Assembly (NCBI GenBank): GCA_036742455.1
Contig: DAINQU010000012.1
Span: forward strand, 1 to 64,000
Direction: 5' to 3'
DNA length: 64,000 bases
DNA from: CAIKZZ01 sp036742455
GTDB lineage: Bacteria; Pseudomonadota; Gammaproteobacteria; Steroidobacterales; Steroidobacteraceae
This document shows, one piece after another, positions 42,411 through 51,092 of the stretch. Within the stretch, counting starts at the first letter, position 1, and every line of letters starts with the position of its first letter. The position numbers were made by a program, and so were the translations under genes. The notes under the pieces were generated by a model that was given only the letters and a program-made list of their open reading frames with translations, searched no databases and had not been told where the DNA came from.

Positions 42411-43931
42411 ATGAGCATTGAAAATTACGAAGCGCCAACGGTCGTTGGCCACTATATCGGCGGTCAGGTGCTGTCTGAACGCGCCGAGCGCCACGCCCCG
42501 GTCTACAACCCGACCTTGGGCAAAGTGGTTCGTTCGGTCACGCTCGCTGAAAAGGCAGACGTCGACCATGCCGTTGCCGTCGCGGCGGCAGCCCAGAAGA
42601 AGTGGGGTCGGACACCTGCGCTCACCCGGGCGCGAGTCATGTTCCGCTTCAAAGAGCTGCTCGTGCAGAACGCGAAGTTGATTGCCCGCGTGCTGTCCGA
42701 GGAGCACGGCAAGACGCTGGCGGATGCCGAGGGTGAGGTTACCCGCGGCATGGAAGTGGTGGAGTTTGCCTGCGGAGCGCCGCATCTACTGAAGGGTGAA
42801 TTCAGTGAGAGCGTGGGAACGGGCGTCGACAGCTTCGGGCTACGACAGCCGTTGGGTGTGGTAGCCGGCATCACGCCGTTCAATTTCCCAGCGATGGTCC
42901 CGATGTGGATGTTCCCGGTGGCGCTGGTGTGCGGCAACGCGTTCATCCTGAAGCCCTCGGAGCGAGATCCTTCGGTGTCCTTGCTGTTGGCCGATTTATT
43001 GAAGCAAGCGGGACTGCCGGACGGCGTGTTCAACGTGGTTCAAGGCGACAAGCTCGCGGTGGATGCGATTCTCGAGCATCCCGGAATCGCCGCTGTAAGC
43101 TTTGTCGGATCAACACCGATCGCCAAGTACATCCAGCAGCAGGGCGTCTTGCACGGCAAGCGCGTGCAGGCACTGGGTGGCGCGAAAAATCATGCGATCG
43201 TGATGCCGGATGCTGATTTGGATGGAGCGACCGAAGCGATCATCGGCGCGGCTTATGGATCCGCCGGCGAACGCTGCATGGCAATCTCCGTGGTGGTCGC
43301 GGTCGGTGATTCGACCGCAGACGCCCTGGTGGAACGTCTGACGCGACGGATTGATTCGCTGAAAGTGGGGGCCTCCGACGACCCAGCCGCAGAAATGGGC
43401 CCGCTGGTGACGAGCCTCGCGCGGGATCGCGTTCGGGGCTACATCGATGCCGGTGTTGCCGATGGCGCGACGCTGGTGACCGATGGGCGCGACATCACGG
43501 TACCCGGCGCTGAGAAAGGTTATTTCGTCGGCCCGACGTTGTTTGACCATGTGCAGACTCAGATGAGCATCTACCGCGAAGAAATCTTCGGGCCGGTGTT
43601 GTCGATCGTCCGCGTCCCCGATTACGCGTCGGCAGTGGCGTTGATCAATTCGCACGAATTCGCGAATGGAACGGCTGTGTTCACGCGATCCGGGTCGGTC
43701 GCGCACGCGTTTGTCCGCGACATTGAAGTCGGCATGGTGGGCGTTAACGTTCCTATTCCGGTGCCGATGGCATTCCATAGCTTCGGCGGATGGCGCTCAT
43801 CGTTATTCGGCGATCATCACATGCACGGTCCGGAAGGCGTTCGCTTCTACACGCGCTTGAAGACTGTGACGCAGCGCTGGCCGGAACCGGAAGCCATGCG
43901 TGCCGATTTCGTGATGCCAACGATGAAGTAA
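42411..43931 (+). CDS. mmsA: CoA-acylating (methyl)malonate-semialdehyde dehydrogenase
   Basis: A 506-residue aldehyde dehydrogenase of the MmsA/IolA type that turns malonate or methylmalonate semialdehyde into acetyl- or propionyl-CoA with NAD and CoA. Nucleophile Cys289 lies in YGSAGERCMAIS. The usual general base is absent (QALGGAKNH, Ala254), which is normal for CoA-acylating members. TPFNFPAMVPMWM is also typical. Lies 21 bases after the aminotransferase and shares its transcription unit; a hairpin follows. Confidence 0.93.
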   Translation: MSIENYEAPTVVGHYIGGQVLSERAERHAPVYNPTLGKVVRSVTLAEKADVDHAVAVAAAAQKKWGRTPALTRARVMFRFKELLVQNAKLIARVLSEEHGKTLADAEGEVTRGMEVVEFACGAPHLLKGEFSESVGTGVDSFGLRQPLGVVAGITPFNFPAMVPMWMFPVALVCGNAFILKPSERDPSVSLLLADLLKQAGLPDGVFNVVQGDKLAVDAILEHPGIAAVSFVGSTPIAKYIQQQGVLHGKRVQALGGAKNHAIVMPDADLDGATEAIIGAAYGSAGERCMAISVVVAVGDSTADALVERLTRRIDSLKVGASDDPAAEMGPLVTSLARDRVRGYIDAGVADGATLVTDGRDITVPGAEKGYFVGPTLFDHVQTQMSIYREEIFGPVLSIVRVPDYASAVALINSHEFANGTAVFTRSGSVAHAFVRDIEVGMVGVNVPIPVPMAFHSFGGWRSSLFGDHHMHGPEGVRFYTRLKTVTQRWPEPEAMRADFVMPTMK

Positions 43932-43937
43932 GTTGTG

Positions 43938-43967
43938 GCGGCGGGCACCTCAATGGGTGTCCGCCGC
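43938..43967 (+). terminator. Hairpin after mmsA
   Basis: GCGGCGGGCACC (43938-43949) pairs with GGTGTCCGCCGC (43956-43967) over a six-base loop, 12 pairs with one wobble. Only a weak T-rich stretch follows. It marks the likely end of the aminotransferase-mmsA unit. Confidence 0.55.
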
Positions 43968-44070
43968 TGCCGGTTTCTTCGTCGGGTTGCGCTCTGGCTC
44001 TCGGTTGCCGATACTTCCCTTATTGCGCTGCGACATAAACGCGGCTTCTTCGGCTCCGAGTGACCGGTTC

Positions 44071-44877
44071 ATGAACGTAAAACCCCGGATGACCCTCCAC
44101 CGTTTGCGTCAGATGCATGCTCAGCGCGAGCCGATCGCTATGCTGACCTGCTATGACGCCACGTTTGCGCAGGTAATGGATGCGGCCGGTGTCGACGTCC
44201 TCTTGGTGGGAGACTCGCTCGGCATGGTGTGCCAAGGGCGTACCGATACGCTACCGGTATCGATGGACGCGATGGTGTATCACACAGGGAGCGTTGCACG
44301 CGGCAACCGGACCGCGTGGATCATCGCGGATATGCCTTTTGGCAGTTACCAGGGGTCCCACGACGAAGCCATTGCGAACGCCGTGCGTTTGATGCAGGCG
44401 GGTGCTCATATGGTCAAAGTCGAAGGCGGCGGCTGGACGGTCCCCCTGGTCCGTGCCCTGGTTGAGCGTGGAATCCCGGTGTGTGCGCACCTCGGCTTTA
44501 CCCCACAGTCGGTGTATGCGCTCGGTGGGTATCGGGTGCAAGCCCGTGAGGATGACGCTGCGCAACACCTGCGCGCGGATGCCATGGCACTGGCCGACGC
44601 CGGCGCCTCGATGGTGGTCTTTGAGTTGATGCCGTCGGCCATCGCGCGCCCGATTGCCGACGCATTGCCGATCCCCGTGATCGGTATCGGAGCAGGCTCC
44701 GGGCTCGGTGGCCAGGTGTTAGTCCTGCACGACATGCTGAACCTGACAGCTGGGCGATTGCCGCGTTTCGTCCGCGATTTTACCGAGGGGTCAGCGGATA
44801 TCCGGGCGGCCATTGGTCGCTACGTCGCGGATGTTAAAGCCGGACGATTCCCTGACGATACGTTGCACGGTTACTGA
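44071..44877 (+). CDS. panB: 3-methyl-2-oxobutanoate hydroxymethyltransferase
   Basis: A 268-residue TIM-barrel enzyme adding a hydroxymethyl group from methylene-H4folate to 2-oxoisovalerate, the first committed step to pantothenate. ITCYDATFAQ-type motif (MLTCYDATFAQVMD), VGDSLGMVCQG, KVEGGG and HLGFTPQS are all present. I start at ATG 44071; an open frame continues upstream but has no family similarity. Uses the same C1 pool as thyA and gcv. Eight bases before panC. Confidence 0.95.
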   Translation: MNVKPRMTLHRLRQMHAQREPIAMLTCYDATFAQVMDAAGVDVLLVGDSLGMVCQGRTDTLPVSMDAMVYHTGSVARGNRTAWIIADMPFGSYQGSHDEAIANAVRLMQAGAHMVKVEGGGWTVPLVRALVERGIPVCAHLGFTPQSVYALGGYRVQAREDDAAQHLRADAMALADAGASMVVFELMPSAIARPIADALPIPVIGIGAGSGLGGQVLVLHDMLNLTAGRLPRFVRDFTEGSADIRAAIGRYVADVKAGRFPDDTLHGY

Positions 44878-44885
44878 TCGGAGCC

Positions 44886-45713
44886 ATGCCGGTCATGCAA
44901 GTATTGGAGTCGGTCGCATCGGTTCGTGGTGTCTTGGCCGGGCAGCATGAGGTGGCATTTGTGCCGACGATGGGTGGTCTGCACGAGGGCCACTTGGCGC
45001 TTGTCCGCCAGGCGCGAGCGGTGGGATCCCCCGTCATCGCGAGCATTTTCGTCAATCGATTGCAGTTTGGTGCCGGCGAGGATTTCGAGCGCTACCCTCG
45101 CCAATTCGAGCGCGACTGCGAATTATTGCGGAGTGCTGGCTGTGATTTTGTATTCGCGCCGTCTGAGGCTGCGTTGTATCCGGAGCCTCAGATCTACCGA
45201 GTAATGCCACCGGATGCGTTGGCCAATGTGTTGGAGGGCGCATCGAGGCCTGGCTTCTTTCAGGGCGTCTGCACGGTGGTACTCAAATTGCTCTCGATCG
45301 TGCAGCCGCGCTACGCGCTCTTCGGAAAAAAAGATTATCAGCAGTGGCGAATCATTGCGTCCATGGTCCGTCAGTTCGATCTGCCGATCGAAATCCTGGC
45401 CGGCGAAACCGTGCGCGATGCGGATGGCTTGGCGCTCTCCTCTCGTAACGTGTATCTGAGCGATGCGGAACGGCGTGTCGCGCCAGCATTGCAGCGCGTC
45501 TTGGTGACCGCGGCGGCGCGCGTTCGAGAAGGGGCTGATTTTGCAGCCGTAGAGTCACAGGCCTGCGAGGCGCTCCGGGCCGCCGGTTGGGCCCCCGATT
45601 ATGTCGTGGTTCGTGCGCGGGATCTCGGTCCAGCACAGCCTGGTTGCCCCGCCGTTGTGCTGGGCGCGGGACTGCTGGGAAAGACCCGGCTTATCGATAA
45701 TATTGAGTTCTAA
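44886..45713 (+). CDS. panC: Pantothenate synthetase
   Basis: A 275-residue ATP-dependent ligase joining pantoate to beta-alanine. FVPTMGGLHEGHLAL at about 26-40 carries the HIGH-like motif, with FGKKDYQQWRII near 150 and DGLALSSRNVYLS near 180 for the KMSKS-like loop. No panD occurs in the window, so beta-alanine may come from elsewhere. The neighbouring omega-aminotransferase would compete for the same compound. ATG 44886 lies eight bases after panB. Confidence 0.95.
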   Translation: MPVMQVLESVASVRGVLAGQHEVAFVPTMGGLHEGHLALVRQARAVGSPVIASIFVNRLQFGAGEDFERYPRQFERDCELLRSAGCDFVFAPSEAALYPEPQIYRVMPPDALANVLEGASRPGFFQGVCTVVLKLLSIVQPRYALFGKKDYQQWRIIASMVRQFDLPIEILAGETVRDADGLALSSRNVYLSDAERRVAPALQRVLVTAAARVREGADFAAVESQACEALRAAGWAPDYVVVRARDLGPAQPGCPAVVLGAGLLGKTRLIDNIEF

Positions 45714-45776
45714 CGACGCTCTTACACGCTTCCTCCGCTGCGACTCGAGCAATGCGGATCCTAGGATCTATTGACG

Positions 45777-47129
45777 ATGACGCAAATTTTAATTGACGGT
45801 TCGTTTGTGGATGCCGGCGGCGAAGCCGTGCGGCCAATTAACAATCCGGCGACCGGCAAGGCGTTGGGCGAGATTGCGGACACCAGCAGCGTCGACCTTG
45901 ACCGCGCCGTGACGGCAGCGCAACGCGCCGGCGCCGACTGGTTTCATGCTTCGCCGAGCGAGCGTGCCCGCGCTTTGCAGGCATCGGCGGCCGCGCTGCG
46001 CGAGGATCGCTCGACTGTTGAGGCGTTACTCGTGGCAGAAGGGGGATTGACCCTACGCGAAGCCCGAGCGTCGTTCGAGGCGGCCGCGATGGCTTTGGAA
46101 ACGCCGCATTCGGATCGCGCCCTAGAGCCCACTGTGCGTGCGGTGTTTGGGCCATCGTCGTCGCCACTATTGCCGGTGATGCGAGATCTGGCGCGCGCGC
46201 TCAATGCCGGTGAGACGGTTGTACTGAAGCCCTGTGCTGGGACGGTGCTCAGCCTGTTAGCGGCAGCGCGTGCTTGGCGACACTTGCCCAACGGTGTCGT
46301 TAATGTGGTGCCGGGCGATGCGGTCATCGGTCAGCACGTACTGGCGCATCCCGGAGTTGATGCGTTGGCATTTACAGGCTCGCTGGCCGTGGCCCGCAGC
46401 CTAGCGCTCGACGGGCGCCCGGTCTCGATCAATGCTGGTGGTGAAGATGCCGCTATTGTCCGGCGGGACGCCGATCTCGACACGGCCGTTCGCGCGATTG
46501 CTTGGTCACGATTGCGTCACGGCGGACGCACCTGTGCGTCGAGCCGGCGAATCTATGTCGATGCCGCGATTGCGATGGATTTTACGGTTCGCCTGCACGA
46601 GTACTTGGGCGCTCTGGAGGTCGATGACCCCGCCAAACCCACGTCCATGATGGGGCCACTCCTCTCTGCGGCAGCCGCCAAGAGTTGCGAGGGACGAGTC
46701 GTAAAGTCGATGCGGGAAGGTGCTCGATTGGTATTGGGCGGTTTCCGCTTTCGTCCGGCTGGTCTTGCCGGATACTGGCTGCAGCAGACGATCTTGGCCG
46801 ACGTTCCGCCGGGGGCGCTGCCCCTGCGCGAGGAGATGTCTGGGCCGGTACTCACCGTGTCCTCGTACACCGATGAACGGCAAGTGATCGAGTGGTTACG
46901 CGCCCCCGCGCTCCCGCTCGGTATTAGCGCCTTCGGTGCGGACGAGGAGGGATTGCAGGCGTGGCTCGCCGAGCTGCCGGCAGCGGCGCTTTGGTTGAAC
47001 TCTCCGCAATCGGACTACGACATCGTTGTCCCCGGCGACTCACCGACCGTTTTTCGACCGATCGGCACGGATGCTCGCGTCGATTATTACGAGCAGGATG
47101 TTTATCCCCGAGGCAGTGTTCGGACATGA
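45777..47129 (+). CDS. Atypical aldehyde dehydrogenase family protein
   Basis: A 450-residue ALDH-fold protein, shorter than usual (about 480-500). Nucleophile Cys253 (GGRTCASSRR) and the cofactor lysine (VVLKPCAGT) are present. The general-base Glu is replaced by Asn219 (INAGGEDAA), and the usual PWNFP-type cofactor motif is not recognisable (FGPSSSPLLP). It may hydrolyse thioester intermediates poorly or use another acceptor, as CoA-acylating members also lack this Glu. Its stop overlaps the next gene by ATGA, so the two should work together, for example on an aminoaldehyde made by the oxidase. ATG 45777 preferred over TTG 45771. Confidence 0.82.
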   Translation: MTQILIDGSFVDAGGEAVRPINNPATGKALGEIADTSSVDLDRAVTAAQRAGADWFHASPSERARALQASAAALREDRSTVEALLVAEGGLTLREARASFEAAAMALETPHSDRALEPTVRAVFGPSSSPLLPVMRDLARALNAGETVVLKPCAGTVLSLLAAARAWRHLPNGVVNVVPGDAVIGQHVLAHPGVDALAFTGSLAVARSLALDGRPVSINAGGEDAAIVRRDADLDTAVRAIAWSRLRHGGRTCASSRRIYVDAAIAMDFTVRLHEYLGALEVDDPAKPTSMMGPLLSAAAAKSCEGRVVKSMREGARLVLGGFRFRPAGLAGYWLQQTILADVPPGALPLREEMSGPVLTVSSYTDERQVIEWLRAPALPLGISAFGADEEGLQAWLAELPAAALWLNSPQSDYDIVVPGDSPTVFRPIGTDARVDYYEQDVYPRGSVRT

Positions 47130-48415
47130 TTTTCGCACCGGACTACGAAGCGCGTTGTTACTGGCAAGACGATGAGCCATTGCCCCCAGAGGGTCCGGCG
47201 TCCTTGCCGCGAGCGGTCGATGTACTCGTCATTGGATCGGGGTACACAGGCCTCGCCGCCGCACGTGAAACGGCGCTTGCCGGGCGAACAACGCTAGTCA
47301 TTGATGCCGGACCCGTCGCCGGTGGATGCTCATCGCGCAACGGCGGGCAAGTGGCGTTTAGTTTCAAGCCCACTCATCCCGAACTCACCGCACAACACGG
47401 CAAAGCGATCGCGGACGGCATCTACCGTGAGGGCATGGCGGCGAATGCGGCGTTGGCGGCGTTGGCCAAGGACGAGGGATTGGACTTTGACTGGCGCCCC
47501 TGTGGCGGCTTTCTCGGTGCTCATACCCCGCGCCATCTGCGAGCACTCGTCGGTGCGTTCGAAGCGCAGGTCCCCGAATTTGCAGAACCGTTCGAGGTGC
47601 TTCCGCGGCATCGCCTGAGCGAGGCAATTGACAGTCCCCTGTATCACGGCGGGGTGATCGTCTCCTCGGACGCGTCGGTCCATCCGGGTAAACTCGCGTC
47701 CGCGCTCTATCGCCGAGCGATTGCCGCCGGTGCGACCGTTGTCGGGCACTGTCGCGCGCTCGCCATCCGCCGCGCATCGGTCGGATTGGAGGTCCAAACG
47801 GCACGAGGGTTGGTGACAGCCCGTCAGGTACTTGTGGCCACGAACGGCTATACGGACGGAGTGTTGCCTTGGCTGCAGCGTCGAGTGATGCCTGTGGGCA
47901 GCTACATCATTGCGACGGAAATGCTGGATCCGGAGCTCGTGCGCCGCCTGATCCCGGCCGCACGTAATGTGGGCGATACCCGTCGTGTGGTGACGTACGT
48001 ACGGCCGTCACCGGACGGTCGACGTATCCTCTTCGGCGGTCGCGCTTCGGCCGGGGAGACCGATGTCACGCGATGTGCCCCCGTGATGCATCGCATGATG
48101 ACCGAGATGTTCCCAGCCTTGTCCGGCGCCAAAATCAGTCGCGCGTGGATGGGATTCGTTGGCTTTACGTTTGATACCCGCATGCATCTCGGCGAGCACG
48201 ACGGAGTGCACTATTGCATGGGATATTGCGGTCAGGGCGTGCCATTGGCGACGTACTACGGGCGACACATCGGTCGACGATTGGCGAATCCTGCCGTCGC
48301 ACCCTCGGCTCTGGAAGGGCTCGAATTCCCCTCTCGTCCGTACTATCGCGGTCGGCCGTGGTTTCTGCCGCTCGCTGTTCAGGCCTACCGGGCGATGGAT
48401 TGGCTCGGCGTCTGA
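47126..48415 (+). CDS. FAD-dependent amine oxidase, PuuB/OrdL-like
   Basis: A 429-residue DAO-type flavoprotein. VLVIGSGYTGLAAA near residue 35 binds FAD, and GGCSSRNGGQV near 68 is typical of gamma-glutamylputrescine oxidase and its relatives. GYCGQGVP near the C-terminus closes the FAD site. It should oxidise a primary or secondary amine to an aldehyde, which the overlapping upstream ALDH could then process. Substrate uncertain; polyamine or N-methylated amino acid substrates are both reasonable given the window. Confidence 0.88.
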   Translation: MIFAPDYEARCYWQDDEPLPPEGPASLPRAVDVLVIGSGYTGLAAARETALAGRTTLVIDAGPVAGGCSSRNGGQVAFSFKPTHPELTAQHGKAIADGIYREGMAANAALAALAKDEGLDFDWRPCGGFLGAHTPRHLRALVGAFEAQVPEFAEPFEVLPRHRLSEAIDSPLYHGGVIVSSDASVHPGKLASALYRRAIAAGATVVGHCRALAIRRASVGLEVQTARGLVTARQVLVATNGYTDGVLPWLQRRVMPVGSYIIATEMLDPELVRRLIPAARNVGDTRRVVTYVRPSPDGRRILFGGRASAGETDVTRCAPVMHRMMTEMFPALSGAKISRAWMGFVGFTFDTRMHLGEHDGVHYCMGYCGQGVPLATYYGRHIGRRLANPAVAPSALEGLEFPSRPYYRGRPWFLPLAVQAYRAMDWLGV

Positions 48416-48426
48416 GCCCGAGCAAG

Positions 48427-49149
48427 TTAGGCGCGCGCGGTTCCGTTGGTCGCAACCGCGGCGAGACCATTGAGAACGAGATCCGGCACGATGTCCGCCG
48501 GTGTCTGAATCTGTTCGGCCAGTAAGCGCGCATCACCCCCGGTCAGCAGTAAGCCCGGTTCTGTGCCTAGCAGGTCGCGTAACTGCTGCCAGGCCCGCTG
48601 CGCGGCGGCAGCCAGCATCAAGGGGACTGCGTCGCCGAGCACGGGTTGATCGGGGTCGGCGAAATCGGGCTCTGCGGCGAGGATGGCCTGAGTTTCCGTC
48701 AACATCGATAACCCAGGAATTATCAGACCGCCACGATGCAACCCCGTGCCATCCAATGCGTCGATGGTGAGTGCAGTACCGCTGCTGACGATCAGTGTCG
48801 GACGCGGCGACCGTCGCCACGCTGCAATGAGGGCTAGCCATCGATCGACACCGAGAGCGGACGGACGCCGATACCCGTTGCGAACGCCGAGCAGTGCCTC
48901 GCGGGCGAGGACAAATTCAGGATCGACCGAGTAATGATCCCTGCACCACAGCGTCAGTGCGGCGGCAAAGGCCGGTCCCGCCACGTTGCTCACAACGACC
49001 CGCGTAGGACGGTGGCCGTCGGCCTCGATTTCACGTTGCCACGCCCGATGGGTCGAATTGTGGGCAACCGCGCCCGCAGGAGCTACCTCGAGATACTCGA
49101 GCCAAGCCCATTTGACGCGCGTATTGCCCACATCGAGGAGGAGAATCAT
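48427..49149 (-). CDS. coaX: Type III pantothenate kinase
   Basis: A 240-residue ASKHA-fold kinase that phosphorylates pantothenate. LLDVGNTRVKWAW at the N-terminus is the phosphate-binding motif, and GVDRWLALIAAW near 95 and VSSGTALTIDAL near 115 are typical of CoaX. Start ATG 49149 was chosen by the position of the first strand; the longer open frame lacks similarity. It lies near panB-panC but on the opposite strand, so it is probably a separate unit. Confidence 0.92.
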   Translation of the reverse strand: MILLLDVGNTRVKWAWLEYLEVAPAGAVAHNSTHRAWQREIEADGHRPTRVVVSNVAGPAFAAALTLWCRDHYSVDPEFVLAREALLGVRNGYRRPSALGVDRWLALIAAWRRSPRPTLIVSSGTALTIDALDGTGLHRGGLIIPGLSMLTETQAILAAEPDFADPDQPVLGDAVPLMLAAAAQRAWQQLRDLLGTEPGLLLTGGDARLLAEQIQTPADIVPDLVLNGLAAVATNGTARA

Positions 49150-49261
49150 GGTGCGCAGTCTAGGCGATCGGATCTGCGGAAGGCTATGGGTGTCCGACCT
49201 CGTGCAGGCGAGTGGGTTAGGGTGGTAGGGTGACGTTGGCGGAGTGATAGGTAAGACCAAA

Positions 49262-49759
49262 ATGACGGCAGCAGTGCGTTTGGAAATCGTCGTGGCAGTG
49301 GCCCGTAATGGAATTATCGGGCGAGGTAACACGCTGCCGTGGCGTCTACCGGCCGATTTGGCCCATTTCAAGCGCCTCACGCTGGGGCATCCGATTCTCA
49401 TGGGTCGTCGCACGTGGGATAGCCTTGGCCGCCCGCTGCCAGGTCGGCGCAATCTCGTGCTGACCCGTACGCCGGGTTCGATCGACGGCGCCGATGTGGT
49501 TCACAGCGTCGCCGAAGCGAAAGCGCTCGTCGGCGAAGGCGTATTGATGATCATCGGCGGTGCTGAGTTGTACCGATTGGTGTTGCCAGAGGTCGATGTT
49601 CTGCACCTGACGCGCGTCGAGGCGGAAGTGGACGGAGACGTCGCGTTTCCGGAGTGGTCTGAGGATGACTGGCAGGAAGTCGCGTCGGTCTCACACGCAG
49701 CGGACGACCGACACGACTATGACTACACGTTCAGGACACTACGGCGTCGAGCGGGGTAA
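49262..49759 (+). CDS. folA: Dihydrofolate reductase
   Basis: A 165-residue NADPH-dependent enzyme regenerating tetrahydrofolate. IVVAVARNGIIGRGNTLPWRLPADLAHFK is the start of the fold, GRRTWDSLGRPLPGR binds NADPH and MIIGGAELYRLVLP completes it. ATG 49262 was selected; GTG 49244 would add six residues. Its 3' end overlaps the convergent kmo gene by 29 bases. Tetrahydrofolate demand would be high in a cell running the C1 routes encoded here. Confidence 0.95.
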   Translation: MTAAVRLEIVVAVARNGIIGRGNTLPWRLPADLAHFKRLTLGHPILMGRRTWDSLGRPLPGRRNLVLTRTPGSIDGADVVHSVAEAKALVGEGVLMIIGGAELYRLVLPEVDVLHLTRVEAEVDGDVAFPEWSEDDWQEVASVSHAADDRHDYDYTFRTLRRRAG

Positions 49760-51092
49760 GTTGGTCGCGGACGAGCGCGTCGACCCGGTCGAGATCTATT
49801 TCCTCGAGGCTCGCCACGCCGTCGGTCGCAGTGGTTAAGAGCGTGCGCTGTATGGCCCCGCGACGTTCCGCCTCCGCATAAGGAATCTCGCCGTGGAACA
49901 TCACCATGGAATAGCGCGGGATAAAACGATTCGGGTGTCGCCGTTCCAACAGTAGGGACAATTCTTTCTGAAGCAGGAAGCGTGGGTCGCGGACTGCGTC
50001 GCGCATTTCCTCATAATTTTCGATCGCCATGCGCGCGATCGCATCCGTATTGGGACGTCGTTCGGCGGAGAATTCGCGAAAGCACTCCTGCCAGTCGGCG
50101 CTGTTGCCGACCCATCGATCCAGCGCCACGCAGTCTTCAAAACAGGCATTCAGCCCCTGACCGTGAAAAGGCACAATGCCGTGCGCCGCGTCACCGATAA
50201 GCAAGGCGGTGTCTTGCGTGTGCCACACATCGGCATGGATCGTTGCTAAGCGGCCGACCGGATGCGTTGCGTATTGCTGATCAAAATCCGGCATCAGCGC
50301 GAGCGCATCCGGAAATTCGTGCGCGAAGAACGCACGTGCGACAGAGATCTCTTCGAGCGCCTCGAAACTCGGGGCACTCCCCGTGGCTGCCATGAACAGG
50401 GTTAGTGTGAAGCTGTGATCGGCATTCGGTAGCGCGATGAGCATATGCGCTCCGCGCGGCCAGATATGCAAATGCCCAGGATCAAGTTGTGGCTGCCCAG
50501 CGGCGTCCGCGGCGATCGTCAGTTCTTTGTACCGATGCCCGAGCACGTCTTCGCGGGCATGGCACAACCCCGCCCGTGCCATTGCTGCGCGCATCACCGA
50601 ACCCGATCCGTCGGCGGCAATCGCTGGCGCCATGGGGACGCGATAACGTTGGCCGGAGGCGGTGTCTTCCAATACGGCCGTGCGATCGGAGAAATCGGCA
50701 TCAACGAGTGCCTGCCCGAATCGACAATCGACGCCCTCCGCGACCGCGGCCTCCACCAGTGCACGGTGTAAGCCGGCTCGAGAGGCAGACCAGAGCACTT
50801 CCTCCGGTCGTTGCCCGTAGCGTAGCGACAGGGGCGGTCGGCCATTTTCATGGATCATGCGTGAGTGCATCGGAACGAGCATTGGGCGCAACGCGGACAT
50901 CAAACCCACTTGCTCGAGCGCGCGAACTCCACGGTCGGCGAGTGCCAAATTGATCGAACGGCCTGCCGGAACGGCGTGCGTGCGCGGATCAGCGCGTCGC
51001 TCGTACAGCGTGACGGAGTAACCGCGGCGCGCTAGGAGTAACCCGACGAGCGGCCCAGTGCAGCCGCCACCCAAAATGGTGATCGTGCTCAT
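49731..51092 (-). CDS. kmo: Kynurenine 3-monooxygenase
   Basis: A 453-residue FAD monooxygenase hydroxylating L-kynurenine to 3-hydroxykynurenine with NADPH and oxygen. ILGGGCTGPLVGLLLARRGYSV is the FAD Rossmann motif, and LIGDAAHGIVPFHGQGLNACFEDC is the flavin-binding GD motif. RSINLALADRG near residue 45 is typical of bacterial KMO. Last gene of the kynurenine operon, overlapping kynU by four bases. Confidence 0.95.
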   Translation of the reverse strand: MSTITILGGGCTGPLVGLLLARRGYSVTLYERRADPRTHAVPAGRSINLALADRGVRALEQVGLMSALRPMLVPMHSRMIHENGRPPLSLRYGQRPEEVLWSASRAGLHRALVEAAVAEGVDCRFGQALVDADFSDRTAVLEDTASGQRYRVPMAPAIAADGSGSVMRAAMARAGLCHAREDVLGHRYKELTIAADAAGQPQLDPGHLHIWPRGAHMLIALPNADHSFTLTLFMAATGSAPSFEALEEISVARAFFAHEFPDALALMPDFDQQYATHPVGRLATIHADVWHTQDTALLIGDAAHGIVPFHGQGLNACFEDCVALDRWVGNSADWQECFREFSAERRPNTDAIARMAIENYEEMRDAVRDPRFLLQKELSLLLERRHPNRFIPRYSMVMFHGEIPYAEAERRGAIQRTLLTTATDGVASLEEIDLDRVDALVRDQLTPLDAVVS

